From contig NC_083526.1 of the NCBI RefSeq assembly GCF_032362555.1, positions 1,756,001 to 1,820,000 on the forward strand: a stretch of 64,000 nt of DNA, read 5' to 3'. The translations under genes and the position numbers were made by a program. Positions 42,500 through 55,706 of this stretch are shown piece by piece. Source of the stretch: Amyelois transitella (lineage: Eukaryota; Arthropoda; Insecta; Lepidoptera; Pyralidae). Below the pieces are notes generated by a model. That model was not told the origin of the DNA. It searched no databases and saw only the letters and a program-made list of their open reading frames with translations. The stretch's first letter is position 1. Each line of letters opens with the position of its first letter.

Positions 42500-45413
42500 A
42501 TGACTTATAACAACTGTTTTATTTTTAAGCAATTTTATAGCTCACATATGCGTCGATAGCCAGTCTGAAAAATTCTATCATAATTATACTTGCATTTCGT
42601 AGAAATTTTGTACTTTTTCAGCCATTAATGGTTTAGAAAAATTACCAATGTTCAAATTTGGTAGAATTTTTGGCTGTCCATTGGCAAAAATGCGCAAAAG
42701 AATGTTTTTGTTTTATATTTTGATGTAGGTTTATAAAAAAATCAATTGAGTTGTCGAGTGTAAAAATTGAAATTGATTTGAAAAATCTTCTTTAAAACCA
42801 AATAAAAAGCCGCTCTTCCATTTTTCCTAATGTTTTTATTCTTCAACATTTATGTAAAAAATGTATTCTTGTTAAGCCTTTACAGTACCATTCTAGATCT
42901 TAGAATTATGCACTTCATAACTGAATGTTACCACTTGTCACTAAGTATAAAAATGTTAAAATAATACATACTGTAAATATACTTATTTTAAGTGATAATA
43001 ATGTCATTTCATTATATTTCGTTCAAAATATAAACGCGCCTTTTAAAAATAGAAATATGTGCGTAATTTGGGTTTCCTGCTTCCATGAAACAAGTATACA
43101 AATACTCTTTTTTACCCCCACTTGTAACCCGACCACATATTAAGACGTATACATGTTGCATTAGATGTTATCCAAATTACGCTATATGATATAACGGCAA
43201 AATAAAGGTGTGTTTTATATACTTCTAAATACAGATGGATATGCTTTTAAGACGCATTACCAACCATGATGCAATATTATTAGAGGTTAGATTCTCCTGC
43301 ACAGGTTGCGGAGACCTGACTTACCCATTCTTGGATTATGATTGAGAACGAATAAAAGCAAGCTCGGTTGAAGCTATTTAAGCTTATCTTTATCTGTATT
43401 TGATGAAATTTCGTGAGGCTTCTTTTTTATAGAAAACAAATGAAACGCTTTTAACTTCCGTATTGAGATTTTCAGTGCCAAAAAGTACTCGCCGTTCCTA
43501 TTTGTAGAAAAAAAATATCCATTTTAGATAACTACTTTACGATATTTAGGTCTTAACGCGACACAATAACAAATGTTATAAATAAAAGTAGTGCGGTATG
43601 TTGGCTGTTTTGACTCTGGGCGGGGCAATGAAAAAAGATTTTTGTACTGTAAAAATAAAATTCGGATGTCAAAAGAGCCAACGTTCGAAGCCGAAAATTC
43701 GAATTTTTTAAATCGCACAAACAGTAATTAAAAAACGCATGTTTTAGTCTACCTACTTAATAAAAATCATAAAATATTGTACTCGATTTTTGTAGCACTC
43801 TTCAGTAACTTTTGACCGGTTGTTTATTGTAATTTAAAGTATTATAATTCACTATTTAAAAAAACAATATATTTATATATTTCTCAGGTGCTAAGTAGTT
43901 AACAGTAAGTTTGCAAAGAAAATCTGTAAAAAATATAAAAGAGTAAGAATTACATATTAACTTTGATTCATCCTTTTAAGGAAAAGGCCTCGTGTCATTA
44001 TCGTCTTTTCCTTTAGTTAATTTCTTTTAGTGAATATTTAAGTGTATGATTCTATCCATACAGAACTGAAGTTAAAAAAGATTATGTATATCATAAAATA
44101 CGATCAACTTAGATAATGAAACCACTTAATTTAAACCAACTTTATTGATAATGGAATACTCATCATCGTGGTTCTACAGTCATACCCCGGGAATGAATGG
44201 TTCCAATCGTACAATTATATATTAAAAAATTTTGTTTTTTTTTTTGACAGCAGCACAGATATACCATTAAAAAGTAAAGACACAGGACATAGAATGATAA
44301 TTATTTTGACAGCTATCACTCTTATCATCGTACGAATAAATAAGTATATGGATAGAATCTTATTAGTACTGATTTTCGTTTTTATTATTTCGATCGAGAA
44401 CCTAGTCAAAGTTACTAGATTTTGTTTTGTGATTATATTTATTTTACGTTAAGCCTATTTAAATGGAATTAAGTATACGTTGGTAGCTCTGCGTTTAGTT
44501 TCACGAATTTGTTTAATGAAAAGTCTAAAACTACTCAATTGATTAGGATTTTCGATGCTTTTTTGGATTTTCATTAAAAATATATGTAAAAAAAAATCGA
44601 AATGAATGAAATGTATTGTAGTACCATGTTGTTTTTGAATGTGTATTTTTCACAATACTCAGACAATGGTCGAAAAGGTAAAAAATATTGTACTGAAAAT
44701 GTTTAAAAAATATTATAAAAATCTTAAAATACGTAAAATTTATATAAAAAGGTTATGTACTTAGAAAGTAAATTAAATAATGTTGGATCACAGGAAAAGA
44801 GAAAGCATGTTTTTTAATTTAAAATTAGATCAAACAGCCTTTTATAAACTTTATATCTTACGCATGTATTATATAAGAGAACTGAATTTTTTAGAATTTC
44901 CTGCTTATTTATATTTGCTGATTAAAACAAAAAAAGTTGAAAAAAAAAATCAGAAAATATTATTGTAACTAAAAAAATTATTTTTGTCAAATTAAGAAGT
45001 GATTAAAAGTTAATGCAAATTAAAAAAAACTGACCATTGTCTTAAAAGAGTGACAAATTAGTGCATAGGTCTTTAGTCAAATTATGTTATAGGTATTTGA
45101 AACGCTGTATTTCAATGGAAATAAAAATTGAAAAAAAAAATTACTCATTTTCTATAGTAAATGATTCGTATAGTTTCTAAGGCGTAAGATCATCGGTACA
45201 TATTCTTTGGAAGTGAAAAACTGAATCAACTTTTAGACTAAGTTTTTATGTCAATTATCCATTTGAATTTCCGGAGACGTTAATGAATGTGGTAACATAA
45301 ATTTGGGGCGAAGCGGAGATATGATTTGTATACCCTCTGCGTTGCGTATGAATTAGTTCGTACAAACTCTTAGGATACAAAACACTTTCGTTTTGCCTCC
45401 GGACTTATACATA
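42500..45413. other. AT-rich intergenic DNA
   Basis: Very AT-rich, without recognisable genes or the window's SINE families. Short open frames here are low-complexity and match nothing I know. It may include distal PGC-1 3' UTR. Confidence 0.45.
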
Positions 45414-45650
45414 ATAAGGCTGATTTCAGAATAACGCCGACCAGCGCGTTCTAAAGCGTTTAAGCAGGTCGCTGTTAAACATGTTTTATTATCTTTTTTG
45501 TAAGTGCAGTCAATCGCTCATCACGTTTCACCGCAATGAACTCTTTGACGCAGTATAATAGAGTCTAATTTGCTGTGAATTTGCTATGAAATGAAACGCG
45601 TTTAGTCGGCGCGGTTCACTCACAGGCACGTCTCTGAAATAAGCCTTTTA
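45414..45650. mobile_element. MITE with imperfect terminal inverted repeats
   Basis: AAGGCTGATTTCAGA at the left faces TCTGAAATAAGCCTT at the right (14 of 15 complementary). No open frame. The ends resemble hAT-type MITEs, but I see no clear 8-bp target duplication. Confidence 0.5.
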
Positions 45651-46042
45651 AATGTGCGATATAAGTAAGAAAGAACGAATTTAAATAGTTTTTTTTTGGC
45701 TGTAAAATTGCTTCAATGTAATTGAACTGTTGGAAAGATTGTAAAAGTCGCATCACGCGCGTGGTACATATAAAAGTCCAATTTATTTAGTATTTATAAT
45801 GTTAGCGCGTAACATAGATTCAGTGAGAATGTTTTATACATAATGTTGTTGAGAATAAAGTATTTTGAACATATAAAAATTGTTTTTTATACATATTGTA
45901 TCCCAATAGTAAAAATCTAGCCTTTCAGTGTAGCGGACAGAATAAGGCGTTTGCTTGTAAACGTAGGGTTATTTAACGAATATATTCATTTAGCAAGCTT
46001 TAAGCTTGAAACTTTAATAGAAAGAGTACCTTAATTGTTAAT

Positions 46043-46160
46043 TTTTCTGAAAACCGCATCAAGATCGGTTCAGCGAAACGCGAGATAATTGTGGTTAAAC
46101 ATACATACAGGTCAAATTGAGAACCACTTTTTTGTGAAGGCGGTTAAAAAAGAGGTCTAG
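46043..46160 (+). repeat. Interspersed repeat E, copy 1
   Basis: CTGAAAACCGCATCAAGATC through CAGGTCAAATTGAGAACC to GCGGTTAAAAA. Related copies at 46786-46890 and 48013-48128 suggest a family with a fixed 3' end. Class unknown. Confidence 0.65.
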
Positions 46161-46785
46161 TTTATTTTTCATTACCTAGCTTTAATCTACAGATTTACTA
46201 ACAACATACGCCATGTAGCGCCATCTAGGAATTCTTCATTACATTGTTCAGTTCATTACTAGTCCTGGGTTCGTCAAAAGTACTCTTGGAACATTATAAT
46301 ATTTTATTCCCTATTCATAGGTATGTGCTTTTGGAGAGAGCAAATTATTAGTGTTTCAACCACTCGCTAGATGTCGCTAAACAATTGTTTTTGATAATGA
46401 GGTTCTCCTTCTACAAGGCTTGCTCAAAAGATGGCAGCACGCGCAGAACGGATTTGTGTGTATTAATTTAATAATTTTAATGCTAAATCTCGTGTTGGTA
46501 CTACTCAACTAATGTTAATCAAACTTTCACAAAGATAGTTTCCATACTATACAATTTCATTTGGGTAACTTGATCACTTGATGTACTTAGTTGATCTGTT
46601 CCTTAAAAAACTAGTAGTAAGTCTTCATTTAAAAAACAACCTAACATTTGTACCGATATCAAATTCCAAAATTGATTATAATAATTAAGCAGGCCATCGT
46701 GTGTAGAACGGTTACACGTCCAATATCCTACTCTTTTTAAGGAGGTTAAATTTCTTAACCTTCTTCTACGTGTAACAAACAGTTT

Positions 46786-46890
46786 CCTGAAAACCGCATC
46801 AAAATCGGTTAAGCGAAATGCAAGATAATCGCGGACTAACATGCATACAGGTAAAACTAAGAAACACCTTTTTTTGAAGATGTTTTTAAA
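46786..46890 (+). repeat. Interspersed repeat E, copy 2
   Basis: Diverged copy: GAAAACCGCATCAAAATCGG to CACCTTTTTTTGAAG. Confidence 0.6.
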
Positions 46891-47131
46891 CGGGTGGTGC
46901 GCGGGCGCAAATCCTACCAAAATATACTTACTTATTTGATGCCAATTACTTATGTAACTAGGTAGGTATTTACAATTTAAGCGCCCTCGCTCCTCTAATA
47001 GTGAGGGTTTAAAACATCATGAGGAAATCTGCACATTCAAGTAACTGGTTGTGTATGTATGTATAGGTAACCATGATCTAATACGGGCGGTTCCCCTAAA
47101 AAAGGTTGTGTTTAGGAAAAAATAAATACAC

Positions 47132-47322
47132 ACATATGATCACGTTGATAACCCTTGCGGGGTAGACAGAGCCAACAGTCTCGAAAAGACTGAAATGCCA
47201 CATTCAACTAGGTGCTAGCTCATTACCTACAAGAAGATTCCCCAGTTTATTAGTCTTTCCCTTAGTCGCCTTTCACGACATCGATGGGATATAGAGTACT
47301 TAATAGCCGGGACCTACACGGC
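47132..47322 (-). repeat. SINE-B, degenerate
   Basis: ATAACCCTTGCGGGGTAGAC to GGGACCTACACGGC on the plus strand with a central deletion. Confidence 0.65.
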
Positions 47323-47509
47323 GGGGTCTAATTAAAAACAAAGGGAATATTATTAGGTTAACCTAACTACTAGGTGGTCTGATGATCTTATCAAGGTAAG
47401 AAGCGCTTGATGCAGCAGAGAATTGCAACTGCAGGCCCTGTCTACCCTGTTAGGAATGACGATGTAATAAATATTTGTATTGTACCTACGTCAAGAGATC
47501 CTTGAGAAT

Positions 47510-47704
47510 TCCTACTAATATTATAAATGCGAAATTTTGTCAGGATGTCAGTATGGATGTTTGTTACTCTTTCACGCAATAACTACTGAACCGATTACGA
47601 GGTAATTTGGTATGTAGGTAGCTGAATAACAATATGGGCTACTTTTAATCCCGGAGTCCCTGCGGGAATGATTCCACGCGTACGAAGTCACGGGCGGCCT
47701 CTAG
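47510..47704 (+). mobile_element. Non-autonomous Helitron (family H3)
   Basis: TCCTACTAATATTATAAATG to CTAG at 47701-47704, followed by T. Confidence 0.75.
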
Positions 47705-48012
47705 TTAAAAATAAAACAAAATCGCTACAGTTTATTTGAACTCTAAAACCTGAGTAAAATTTTATTTGTAAAGATGGCTTTGTCATATGTATGAATGCGT
47801 TTTTAACTACAAAACTAGATTTATAATGAAATGAGTATCCTGCAACACCAATTAGCAATTGAAAAATCAGGCTGCCGAGCCTCTTGCATAGGTACTTAAC
47901 GTTTGGAACATAGAAGGAACAGAAATTAAGACAGATTATCTTAGATCCGAATATCAACTTTTAAGTTCCACTCATGAAAGAATCCTACGTTCCTCTAACA
48001 GGTTGACAAACA

Positions 48013-48128
48013 CTTTCCTGAAAACCGCATCAAAATCGGTTCAGTGAAACGTGAGATAATCGCGGACACACATACCTACATAGGTACAGGTCAAATTGAG
48101 AATCACCGTTTTTTGAAGCCGGTTAAAA
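48013..48128 (+). repeat. Interspersed repeat E, copy 3
   Basis: CTGAAAACCGCATCAAAATC to GAAGCCGGTTAAAAA. Confidence 0.65.
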
Positions 48129-48215
48129 ACAGCGCATGTTTTGTCATGTATTCAGACATAAGCCAGTTACAAAATCATTATATTTACACGCGGATCCGAG
48201 ATACTGATGCCACAT

Positions 48216-48476
48216 ACATATAGTCACGTCCACATCCCTTGCAGGGCAGACAGAGCCAACAGTCCCGAAAAGACTGAAAGGCCACGCCTTAGCTTCTTGG
48301 CTTGATGATACATGATAGAATTGAGATTCAAATAGAGACAGGTTGCTAGCCCATCGCCTAAAAGAAGAATCCCAAGTTCATAAGCCTAGCCCTTAGTCGC
48401 CTTTCACGCCATCCATGGGAACGAGATAGAGCGGTCCTATTCTTTTTTTATATTGGTGCCGGGAACCACACGGCAC
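48216..48476 (-). mobile_element. SINE-B, full length
   Basis: Tail at left, GTGCCGTGTGG 5' end at right. A short ATGCCAC on both sides may be the target duplication. Confidence 0.8.
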
Positions 48477-48552
48477 CACCCATGCCACTGACACACCAAA
48501 GGCGAGCTGACACAATTATCTCCTGAAACCCTTACTTGCATATATAGATTTA

Positions 48553-48946
48553 CTAGAGGCTGCCCGCGACTTCGTCTGCATGTAAACTCTATCAATCCCG
48601 CGGGAACTCTGGAATAAATATGTTATTCTGGGTCTTCAGCTACCTACATACCAAACTTCATCGTAATCGGTTCAGTAGTTTTTGCGTGAAAGAGTAACAA
48701 ACATCCATACTGAAACCTGACATTCTCGCAAACTTTCGCATTTATAGATAACTAGCGACCCGCCGGCTTCGCACGGGTGCAAAATTCGGAAAAAATTATA
48801 CATAAAAACCTTCCTCTTGAATCACTCTACCTGTTACAAAAAACCGCATCAAAATCCGTTGCTTAATTTTAAAGATTTAAGCATACAGACAAACAGACTA
48901 AAATAGCGACTTTGTTTTATACTATGTAGTGATGATATTAGTAGGA
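48553..48946 (-). mobile_element. Helitron (H3) carrying a Helitron (H1)
   Basis: Family H3 CTAG at 48553 and its 5' TCCTACTAATAT end at 48946. Family H1 (48752-48932, CTAG to TCACTACATAG) interrupts it near its 5' end. Confidence 0.75.
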
Positions 48947-49466
48947 TTTCTATACTTTCAACATTTTACATGTCACGGCCGAGCAGCGGAACTGCTTCGG
49001 GCGACCACACTAATTTAGCGACCCGCTTCGGGCTGGGAGGGAGCGTTTATTTCCCGCTTGAATTATGACAGGCTTTTAAGTAATGTAGATGTTAGTTCTT
49101 CGCAGCCCCCGGCTGAGAGGTTCGCAGTTTGAAAATGTATATTTTTTTAATCTGAGTTTTCTATTTTATCTGTGCACCGCATAGGTGATAATAATTTTGT
49201 ATCTGTGGAGTTTTGAAAGTCTTCGCTCTGTCTATCTTGTAAGAGATAATGACATGATATGTCTATAAAATTATGTTCTGGACCCGTAGAAATTTTAAGA
49301 AAAAAAATAGTATTTAATTATCTGAAGGATTTGTGTACCTACCTCTGTGCCAAATGTCATCAAAATCGGTCTGATTTTAAGGTAATTCATAAAAAAAGAA
49401 AAAGTAGAAGTAAATGTAGGTATTTGTAAGTTTCTTTTAAATTTACAGATGCTCATGCATTATTTT

Positions 49467-50236
49467 CAATAGGCTATTTTACACCATGTAAAAAAAAAAT
49501 ATAAAAATGCACGTATCTTATAGATTTTGTAAAAAATAAAAGAAAAACATCGATCATTATTCATAAAAGTGCAATATGGATTTTATAATTCAATTTAAAA
49601 AATCCTCTTTTTTAATCTGTTCTTCAAAAGTCGAAAACGCTATCCGCCATGTTGGGTACTGACGTGACGTCATACTTTTAGTAAACAAATATCGAATCGA
49701 AAACATATTGATGATGTCAGGCTCAGTTTATTTTGAAATTTTAAAATTTCTATCACGTTTTTGGGTTTTTACTCTTTAATAATTTAATAGAATCATGGAA
49801 GACGGTTTTGTGAAAGCAGACAATATAAATCTACCGAGGATTAATACGTTGATGGTGGCGAAATTTTTTGCGTCCAATCCCGATTTCTGTTCTGCTGAGT
49901 TAAGAAATGTTAAAGCAGCGATGTAAGTATTTATTGTATTAAACATTCTCTTACAATACACAATTATAATAGGTAAATTATTACACAACCAATCCAACAT
50001 AACCTATTTTTTACTTTAGTCTTACGTAGAGCCGTATTGTTTACTAAAAGTATGACGTCACGAGTCAAAACAGCATGGCGGATGGCGTTTTCGCGCGAAA
50101 ATACAAAATCATAAATAATAAATCGTTCTTAGAGCACTTTTCGGCTTCAAAAAATTTTAATAAAAATTCTATAGGTATAACACAGTCTCAGGATTGATTT
50201 AAAACAGTTTTCAAAAAAGAGTGTAATAGCCTATTG
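49467..50236. mobile_element. 770-bp inverted-repeat element carrying a YqaJ-like first exon
   Basis: Outer ends CAATAGGCTATT and AATAGCCTATTG are inverted. Inside, a second pair (CCGCCATG...GACGTCATACTTTTAGT at about 49650-49693, inverted at about 50040-50085) is better preserved. Between them lies a small exon ending in a splice donor. No target duplication or transposase is seen, and I do not know the superfamily. Confidence 0.6.
49795..49922 (+). CDS. First exon of a YqaJ/SWIM-type repeated protein family (fragment)
   Basis: ATG opens 42 codons (INLPRINTLMVAKFFASNP, FCSAELRNVKAA) up to a consensus donor GTAAGT at 49923. The peptide resembles the N-terminal part of arthropod proteins that go on to a SWIM zinc finger and a YqaJ viral-recombinase-like nuclease, many of which are repeated in genomes. 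The SWIM and nuclease exons are absent here. Family assignment is from memory of the motif and moderate. Confidence 0.45.
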
Positions 50237-50621
50237 CAGTTACTCTGTGAATAATTATAGTAAATGTGTTAACAATAATTTAAAACAATTAAAATTGTTG
50301 AAATAAAGTTGGTTCAGTAAATTTCAACTTCGCAACTGATATTACGAATGCTAATTGAGTTTATAACTATTTTTGATTAACCCCTTTACATTGGATATAA
50401 ATTTAAAGTTTTTGTTTGTTTTTTTTTTCTATCTCAATTTACTGTAGGATTTGCGATAAACGAACAATTGAGGCAAGAGCTACTCGTAATAGGTAGATGA
50501 TAAATAATACTTGCCTATACCTTAAAAGTGAAAAGCTGCCTGCAAAGGTCTATTTTATTAATAAATTAACTTAATATTTTATCAGTTTACCATTTCATTC
50601 AATTCTAAATGACGCAGGCTG

Positions 50622-50880
50622 TCGTGTGGTTCCCGGCACAAATATAAAAAAGAATAGGATCACTCCATCTCTTTCTCACGGATGTCGTAAAAGGTGACTA
50701 ATGGATAGGCTTATAAACTTGAGATTCTTCATTTAGGCGATGGGCTAGCAAACTGTCACTATTCGAATCTCAATTCTATCATTAAGCCAAACAGCTGAGC
50801 GTGGCATTTCAGTTTTTCAAGACTGTTGGCTCTGTCGACCCAGCAAGGGATATAGACGTGACTATTTTTAGGTATATATG
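50622..50880 (+). mobile_element. SINE-B, full length
   Basis: GTCGTGTGGTTCCCGGCAC to ATAGACGTGACTATTTTTAGG; the TATG tail has decayed. Confidence 0.8.
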
Positions 50881-51299
50881 TTATTACTTTTTAACGCTAC
50901 AGTTTTAACTTATACTACACAATAAATAAATAGAATTAAATGTGTATATTATAAATAAGTACTTATAACATAGGTATTTAAACTTACAAAGTATCATAAT
51001 TTTACATTACCGAAACCTTTTACGTAAACAGCACTTAAAAATCGACTGAAACTATCTTAATACCCACGGCGCTTGATTACAAATGGGAAATTTAACATAA
51101 AACGGAGTAGTTTCAGCAATTCCCAACTAAATATGCCACTTAATTGTGTTACCAACGATCGATTCACCCCTAAAAATTACCCCAAATTGTACAACCTTAT
51201 TATCGAAGTGACAGAATTTAATTTACCATGGCACGTTGATGAAACTTTGTGTTTTTGTTGAAAAGAGATAGATATAGGGGTAAGTTGGTTTTGTAAGGG

Positions 51300-51444
51300 G
51301 GAGGATCTGTGTAGTAACCGCCCCTTGGACTAAGGGTAGTTCAGTCGGGTTTTGAAACTGACGCGAGGTGGGTAGTCGGGACAAATCGGGAGTGTTGTGA
51401 TACTAATGTGATAGTGATTATTCTTGAAGGATATTTTGGGACAG
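51300..51444 (+). other. Inferred non-coding first exon/promoter of the homeobox gene
   Basis: A locally GC-richer, repeat-free stretch with an initiator-like TTCAGTCGGG near 51350 and a good donor (GGGACAG|GTATGT at 51445). The coding exon at 60957 starts with an acceptor inside 5' UTR, so an upstream exon on this strand must exist. Pairing the two is inference. Confidence 0.3.
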
Positions 51445-54400
51445 GTATGTCTCATTAATTTTTTTGAAATTTATTAAAAAAATAAAATGAAAAATCATGA
51501 TGGATGATTTAAGCGTTCTCTGTTTTTTTTTTAAACTTTAGAAAAATATAACCTAAATAGAAATAAAATTGCCATTAGCTGAATAATTGTTTTTGCACTA
51601 AATGACCTATCACGGAAATATGACCTTTTTCCATACAAATTTGTTACTTCATTTATGTTGTCCAAGATTGTATGATTTTGTGTGTAGGTATAGGTATAGT
51701 AAAATATATTATCAATCTATAAGTACATTATTTCTAGCGTGATTTATGACTTTAGCATGTCTTATAACCAATATAAAGAAAGCCCATTAAAAGGCGATGT
51801 AGCTATGACTAACACTTAATATAAATATACATTTATCCAATTAGTTTTTGAAGAAGTCTGATAACGGTGGTGAACACACTTCCATTGGGAACATTCCTGT
51901 TATGAACCCCTCGATTGCTATTGCTATAGTCTGTTACCTTGTAATGTACATATATTATGTTACCTTACAACTAAGTTTATATTCACAAACACAAATTCTT
52001 AATTTTTTTTTGACAAAATATAACATTACAAAAAGACCCGCCAAATAAATATCTTAGACCTAAAGTTTTTCGTCTACATTCTTATTAATGTATGTCTATG
52101 AATAAAACAACAACTAAACAACTATGACAACGGTTTATTTATCTATCTATCTGTTTGCTATAATTTTTCTAAAGGTAGCATTAAGTCCACTTATTTGTAC
52201 TTACCTTAGAGGCTAAATAAAGTTTTAAATAAATAAATAAAATGTTACCTGTTGTGTATGTGTGTGTTGTGTATGTATGTTTAAGCATTAATATAAATAA
52301 TATACTCATTATTAAGAAACAAACACAAAATATCCGTTAGTTTTTATAAAAAAAAATATAAATAAATATTAGTACCTACTTAGTTCGTTGATGTCTTTTA
52401 AGGGAAACAAAATAAATTTTTCTTTAAAAAAAATTATAAAAAATAAATGAGGTAAACTATATATTCTTAAAAAAAAGACTGTTTTCTGTCTAGCTAATAC
52501 ATACTTGCGACTTCGTACTTGCATTCAAAGACCCGTGTATATTTATTTATTTATAATTTCGGGAACTCCTCGTGGTGCTTAAAATTCAACTACATAGTTA
52601 TGAAAATATGTTTATAATTTACGGAATATATTGTCAATGTGCATTCTGCTCTATTAATTCTATTATAATATTCATATTACTAAAACAATTTTTTAAATTG
52701 ATGCAACATACACTTACTTTCACTTATACTTAGTTTATTGGATTAAATGAAATTTTGCCACGATTTAAAATATTATTATAGCATTAATTTAAAAAAAAAT
52801 TATTAATAGATAATTTTTTGGTCATAGATTAACATCTATCCAAATTTTTTTTATACCACAATACACATATTATTATAAAAGATTGATGTAACACAATACT
52901 AGAGATATAATCAGTGCGGGTGTGTGTTCGTCGGTGCGTACATAACCCGTAACCGATACTTTTTACCGCCGATTAACTTTTTTTTCTAAACTATCACTTC
53001 CTTTTTCTAACAATCTGCCACTTTTTAAGGGCTCACGTCAAAATATTTAATAACGTGAGAGAGTCATGAATAAAAATGCAAAAAGATATATAAAAGATAA
53101 CTTATTTTCAAAAAGGGTCGTAAAGAATCGGAATAATAAGTCTTATATAATTTAGATTTTTGTGGGTGTTACAATATACTCGTATTAACAAGAAATCCCA
53201 TCATTTCCCTTCGTATGGAAATTTTATAAATATTAATTGAAATTGTATAGTTGTATAAAAAATTCACATGCTTCTAACATTAAATATTGTGCTATACACT
53301 TGCATTTTGCACAATATAATTTTTTTAATTAATAAATAAATGATACTAATTTTTGCCCGTGACTTTGCTTGCATGTAGTTTGTAATTTCTACAAGCTACA
53401 AGTCACAAAAACGCTATCAGTCAAACAGCGAAAAATCTAAATCGCGCAAGCAGAGATTTCACGGATTGGAGCATTACAACCTCCGACACAACATCGTCGG
53501 AGCCGCGGTTCCTCAGGCATAATGCCTAGCCTGGCGGAAGATCTTCCCTTTGTGGCGGTCGAGCCGAATCATCGCTCCCCCTACATCAAATCCTTTTTGA
53601 TGGTTTTTCTTCGTCTAATAGTTACATAACTTGTCTAATCTCACAAACTCATAATCGTATGTAATATAACTCAAAATAAATCTTTTGCCACAAATTAAGA
53701 TATTGAAAGAATGAATGTTTTAACTTTATTAGAATTTCACTAATTTTTTTTTATTTATTGTTTAAAATAAAAATATATAGCTCAATTGGCGGACTTAATG
53801 CTAGAAGCATTATCTGCCAGTTGACCATTGGGTCTAACAGAGAACTTAGGTACCTATTACAACTTGTTAAGAGGTCTGACAAAGTGGGGTCAAACTAAAT
53901 AAATACATACTACATACCTACACAATAACTATTTATTAAGAAGATATTATGAAGAATTGGGAACCTCCCCTTTTCTAAATCGGTTCAAAATGGCAACTAT
54001 ATATAAGTTTAACCCTCCGCTACACTGGTTAAGGTAACCAAAGACAGCGGGCAGATGGGCCCGATAGTATCGCGGCCGTTAACTTTACTGCCTGTAAACG
54101 AGGCTAACCCTTAAATGCTAATCGGGCCGAGTTTACACCGACGCCAAAAAAAATTTTGCCGGCCATACTCTAGTACTTCGAATCGAACTTATGTTGTTGT
54201 AATTTTTCGCTTACTTTGTTATATACATACATATAATCACGTTTTATCCCTTGCGGGGTAAACAGAGATTGTGATTTTGAACACGCATATATATGTAAGT
54301 AAGTACATTTGTGTTAAAAAATTATGTCGAGTCCTACATGTTTTACCAGCGACAGATATGCAAATAATCGTAGCAGTATGCGAAACTGTCTAGCAAAAAA

Positions 54401-55437
54401 AATTATGATTCTACCAACATTAAAATAAACAATTTTTCATTTCAAAATGTATCATTAAAAATATCATTTATAATTATTAATTATACATTTATTTATATGT
54501 TATATCTATTATTATGACATTGCATTGGTTAGTTCAATTTCCTGGATAAAAGTTCTGTTTCTTCTAAGGGTCTTTATCTCTGTATAAAAGACACCATAGT
54601 CGTTTTAGCTGGTTTTTGAGCTCATTGATTACAAAGAAATATACTTACATACACATTTTATATGAAAGGGAAAAGATTGTTTACTTTTGATTAAAAAAAA
54701 GGTTTTTTAAACAGACACAAATTAATTATTATATAAAAGTGCAAATTATATAAACAAGGAAGAACCGACCATTTGCATGACATTTCTAATTACCAGACCA
54801 AGTAATTAAGTGCGGTGTAACATGCGGCCACAAAAGCGCATCTTAGTTGCTCATCCAAAGGGTTATAAAAATTTGACTTTGTAATGTTTATGACAAAACC
54901 TCATTTGAAAATTAAATGGCCCCGACAAATCGCTTAATTAATTATTCCTAAACAGACTGTCTATTTTCAACTTTATTAAGGGGGTAATAATGGCCATGTC
55001 TGTACACTGAAGGGTTAAACATTGTCACTGAATTTTGTGAGTAATTTGGTTTTGTGAGATAGGATCGAAAACAGGGTTTATTGCTTTTCAGATGGTAAAA
55101 TTGGTATAATTTAATTAGTATTGGGTTTACGAAGACACACATTATTCACTTTTTCCACAGAGTCGATACGATAGTTAGGTATGATATTATTCAAAGGTCA
55201 CGTTTAGATGTCATAATGATAGGTTGCTATCTTTTGCCATATTTGGACATTGCTTAAGAAATATTTCTTAGGCAATGATGTATTTTTTTAAACCCAAACC
55301 AAGGCTTATGTTTATTCCTGATCAAGACTAACTTTTCTTATTTGCTTGCATCTTGGATGCTTATCTGTCTAATTATTTATTAAATTAGTTTAAGTAGATA
55401 TCTATATAATTTCCCCGTATATATTTTTATTTTATCA

Positions 55438-55706
55438 CTAGCTGTACCCGTGACTTCGTCCGCGTGGAATAGTTTTTTGGGCATCATTGAAGCCCTCAAA
55501 GATGAATAATTTTCTCCGTTATTTTCACATTTTCCATTATTTCTTTGATCCTTATAGTTGCAGCGTGATGTTATATAGCATAAAGCCATAAATGGTCTAT
55601 TAAACACAAAAATAATTTTTCAATTCGAACCAGTATTTCCTCAGATTAGCGCGTTCAAAAAAAAAACATACAAACAAACTCTTCAGTTTTATTATATTAG
55701 TATAGA
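55438..55706 (-). mobile_element. Non-autonomous Helitron (family H2)
   Basis: CTAG at 55438 (complement) and TCTATACTAATATAATAAAA ending at 55706, flanked by A and T. Confidence 0.75.

Noticed and set aside
49776..50000. 74-codon minus-strand open frame
   Set aside because: Complement of the YqaJ-like exon; the plus strand has the family motif and the GTAAGT donor.
53460..53590. Minus-strand coding exon (GC-richer block)
   Set aside because: The reading has an internal stop and resembles a decayed dispersed repeat; no splice context.
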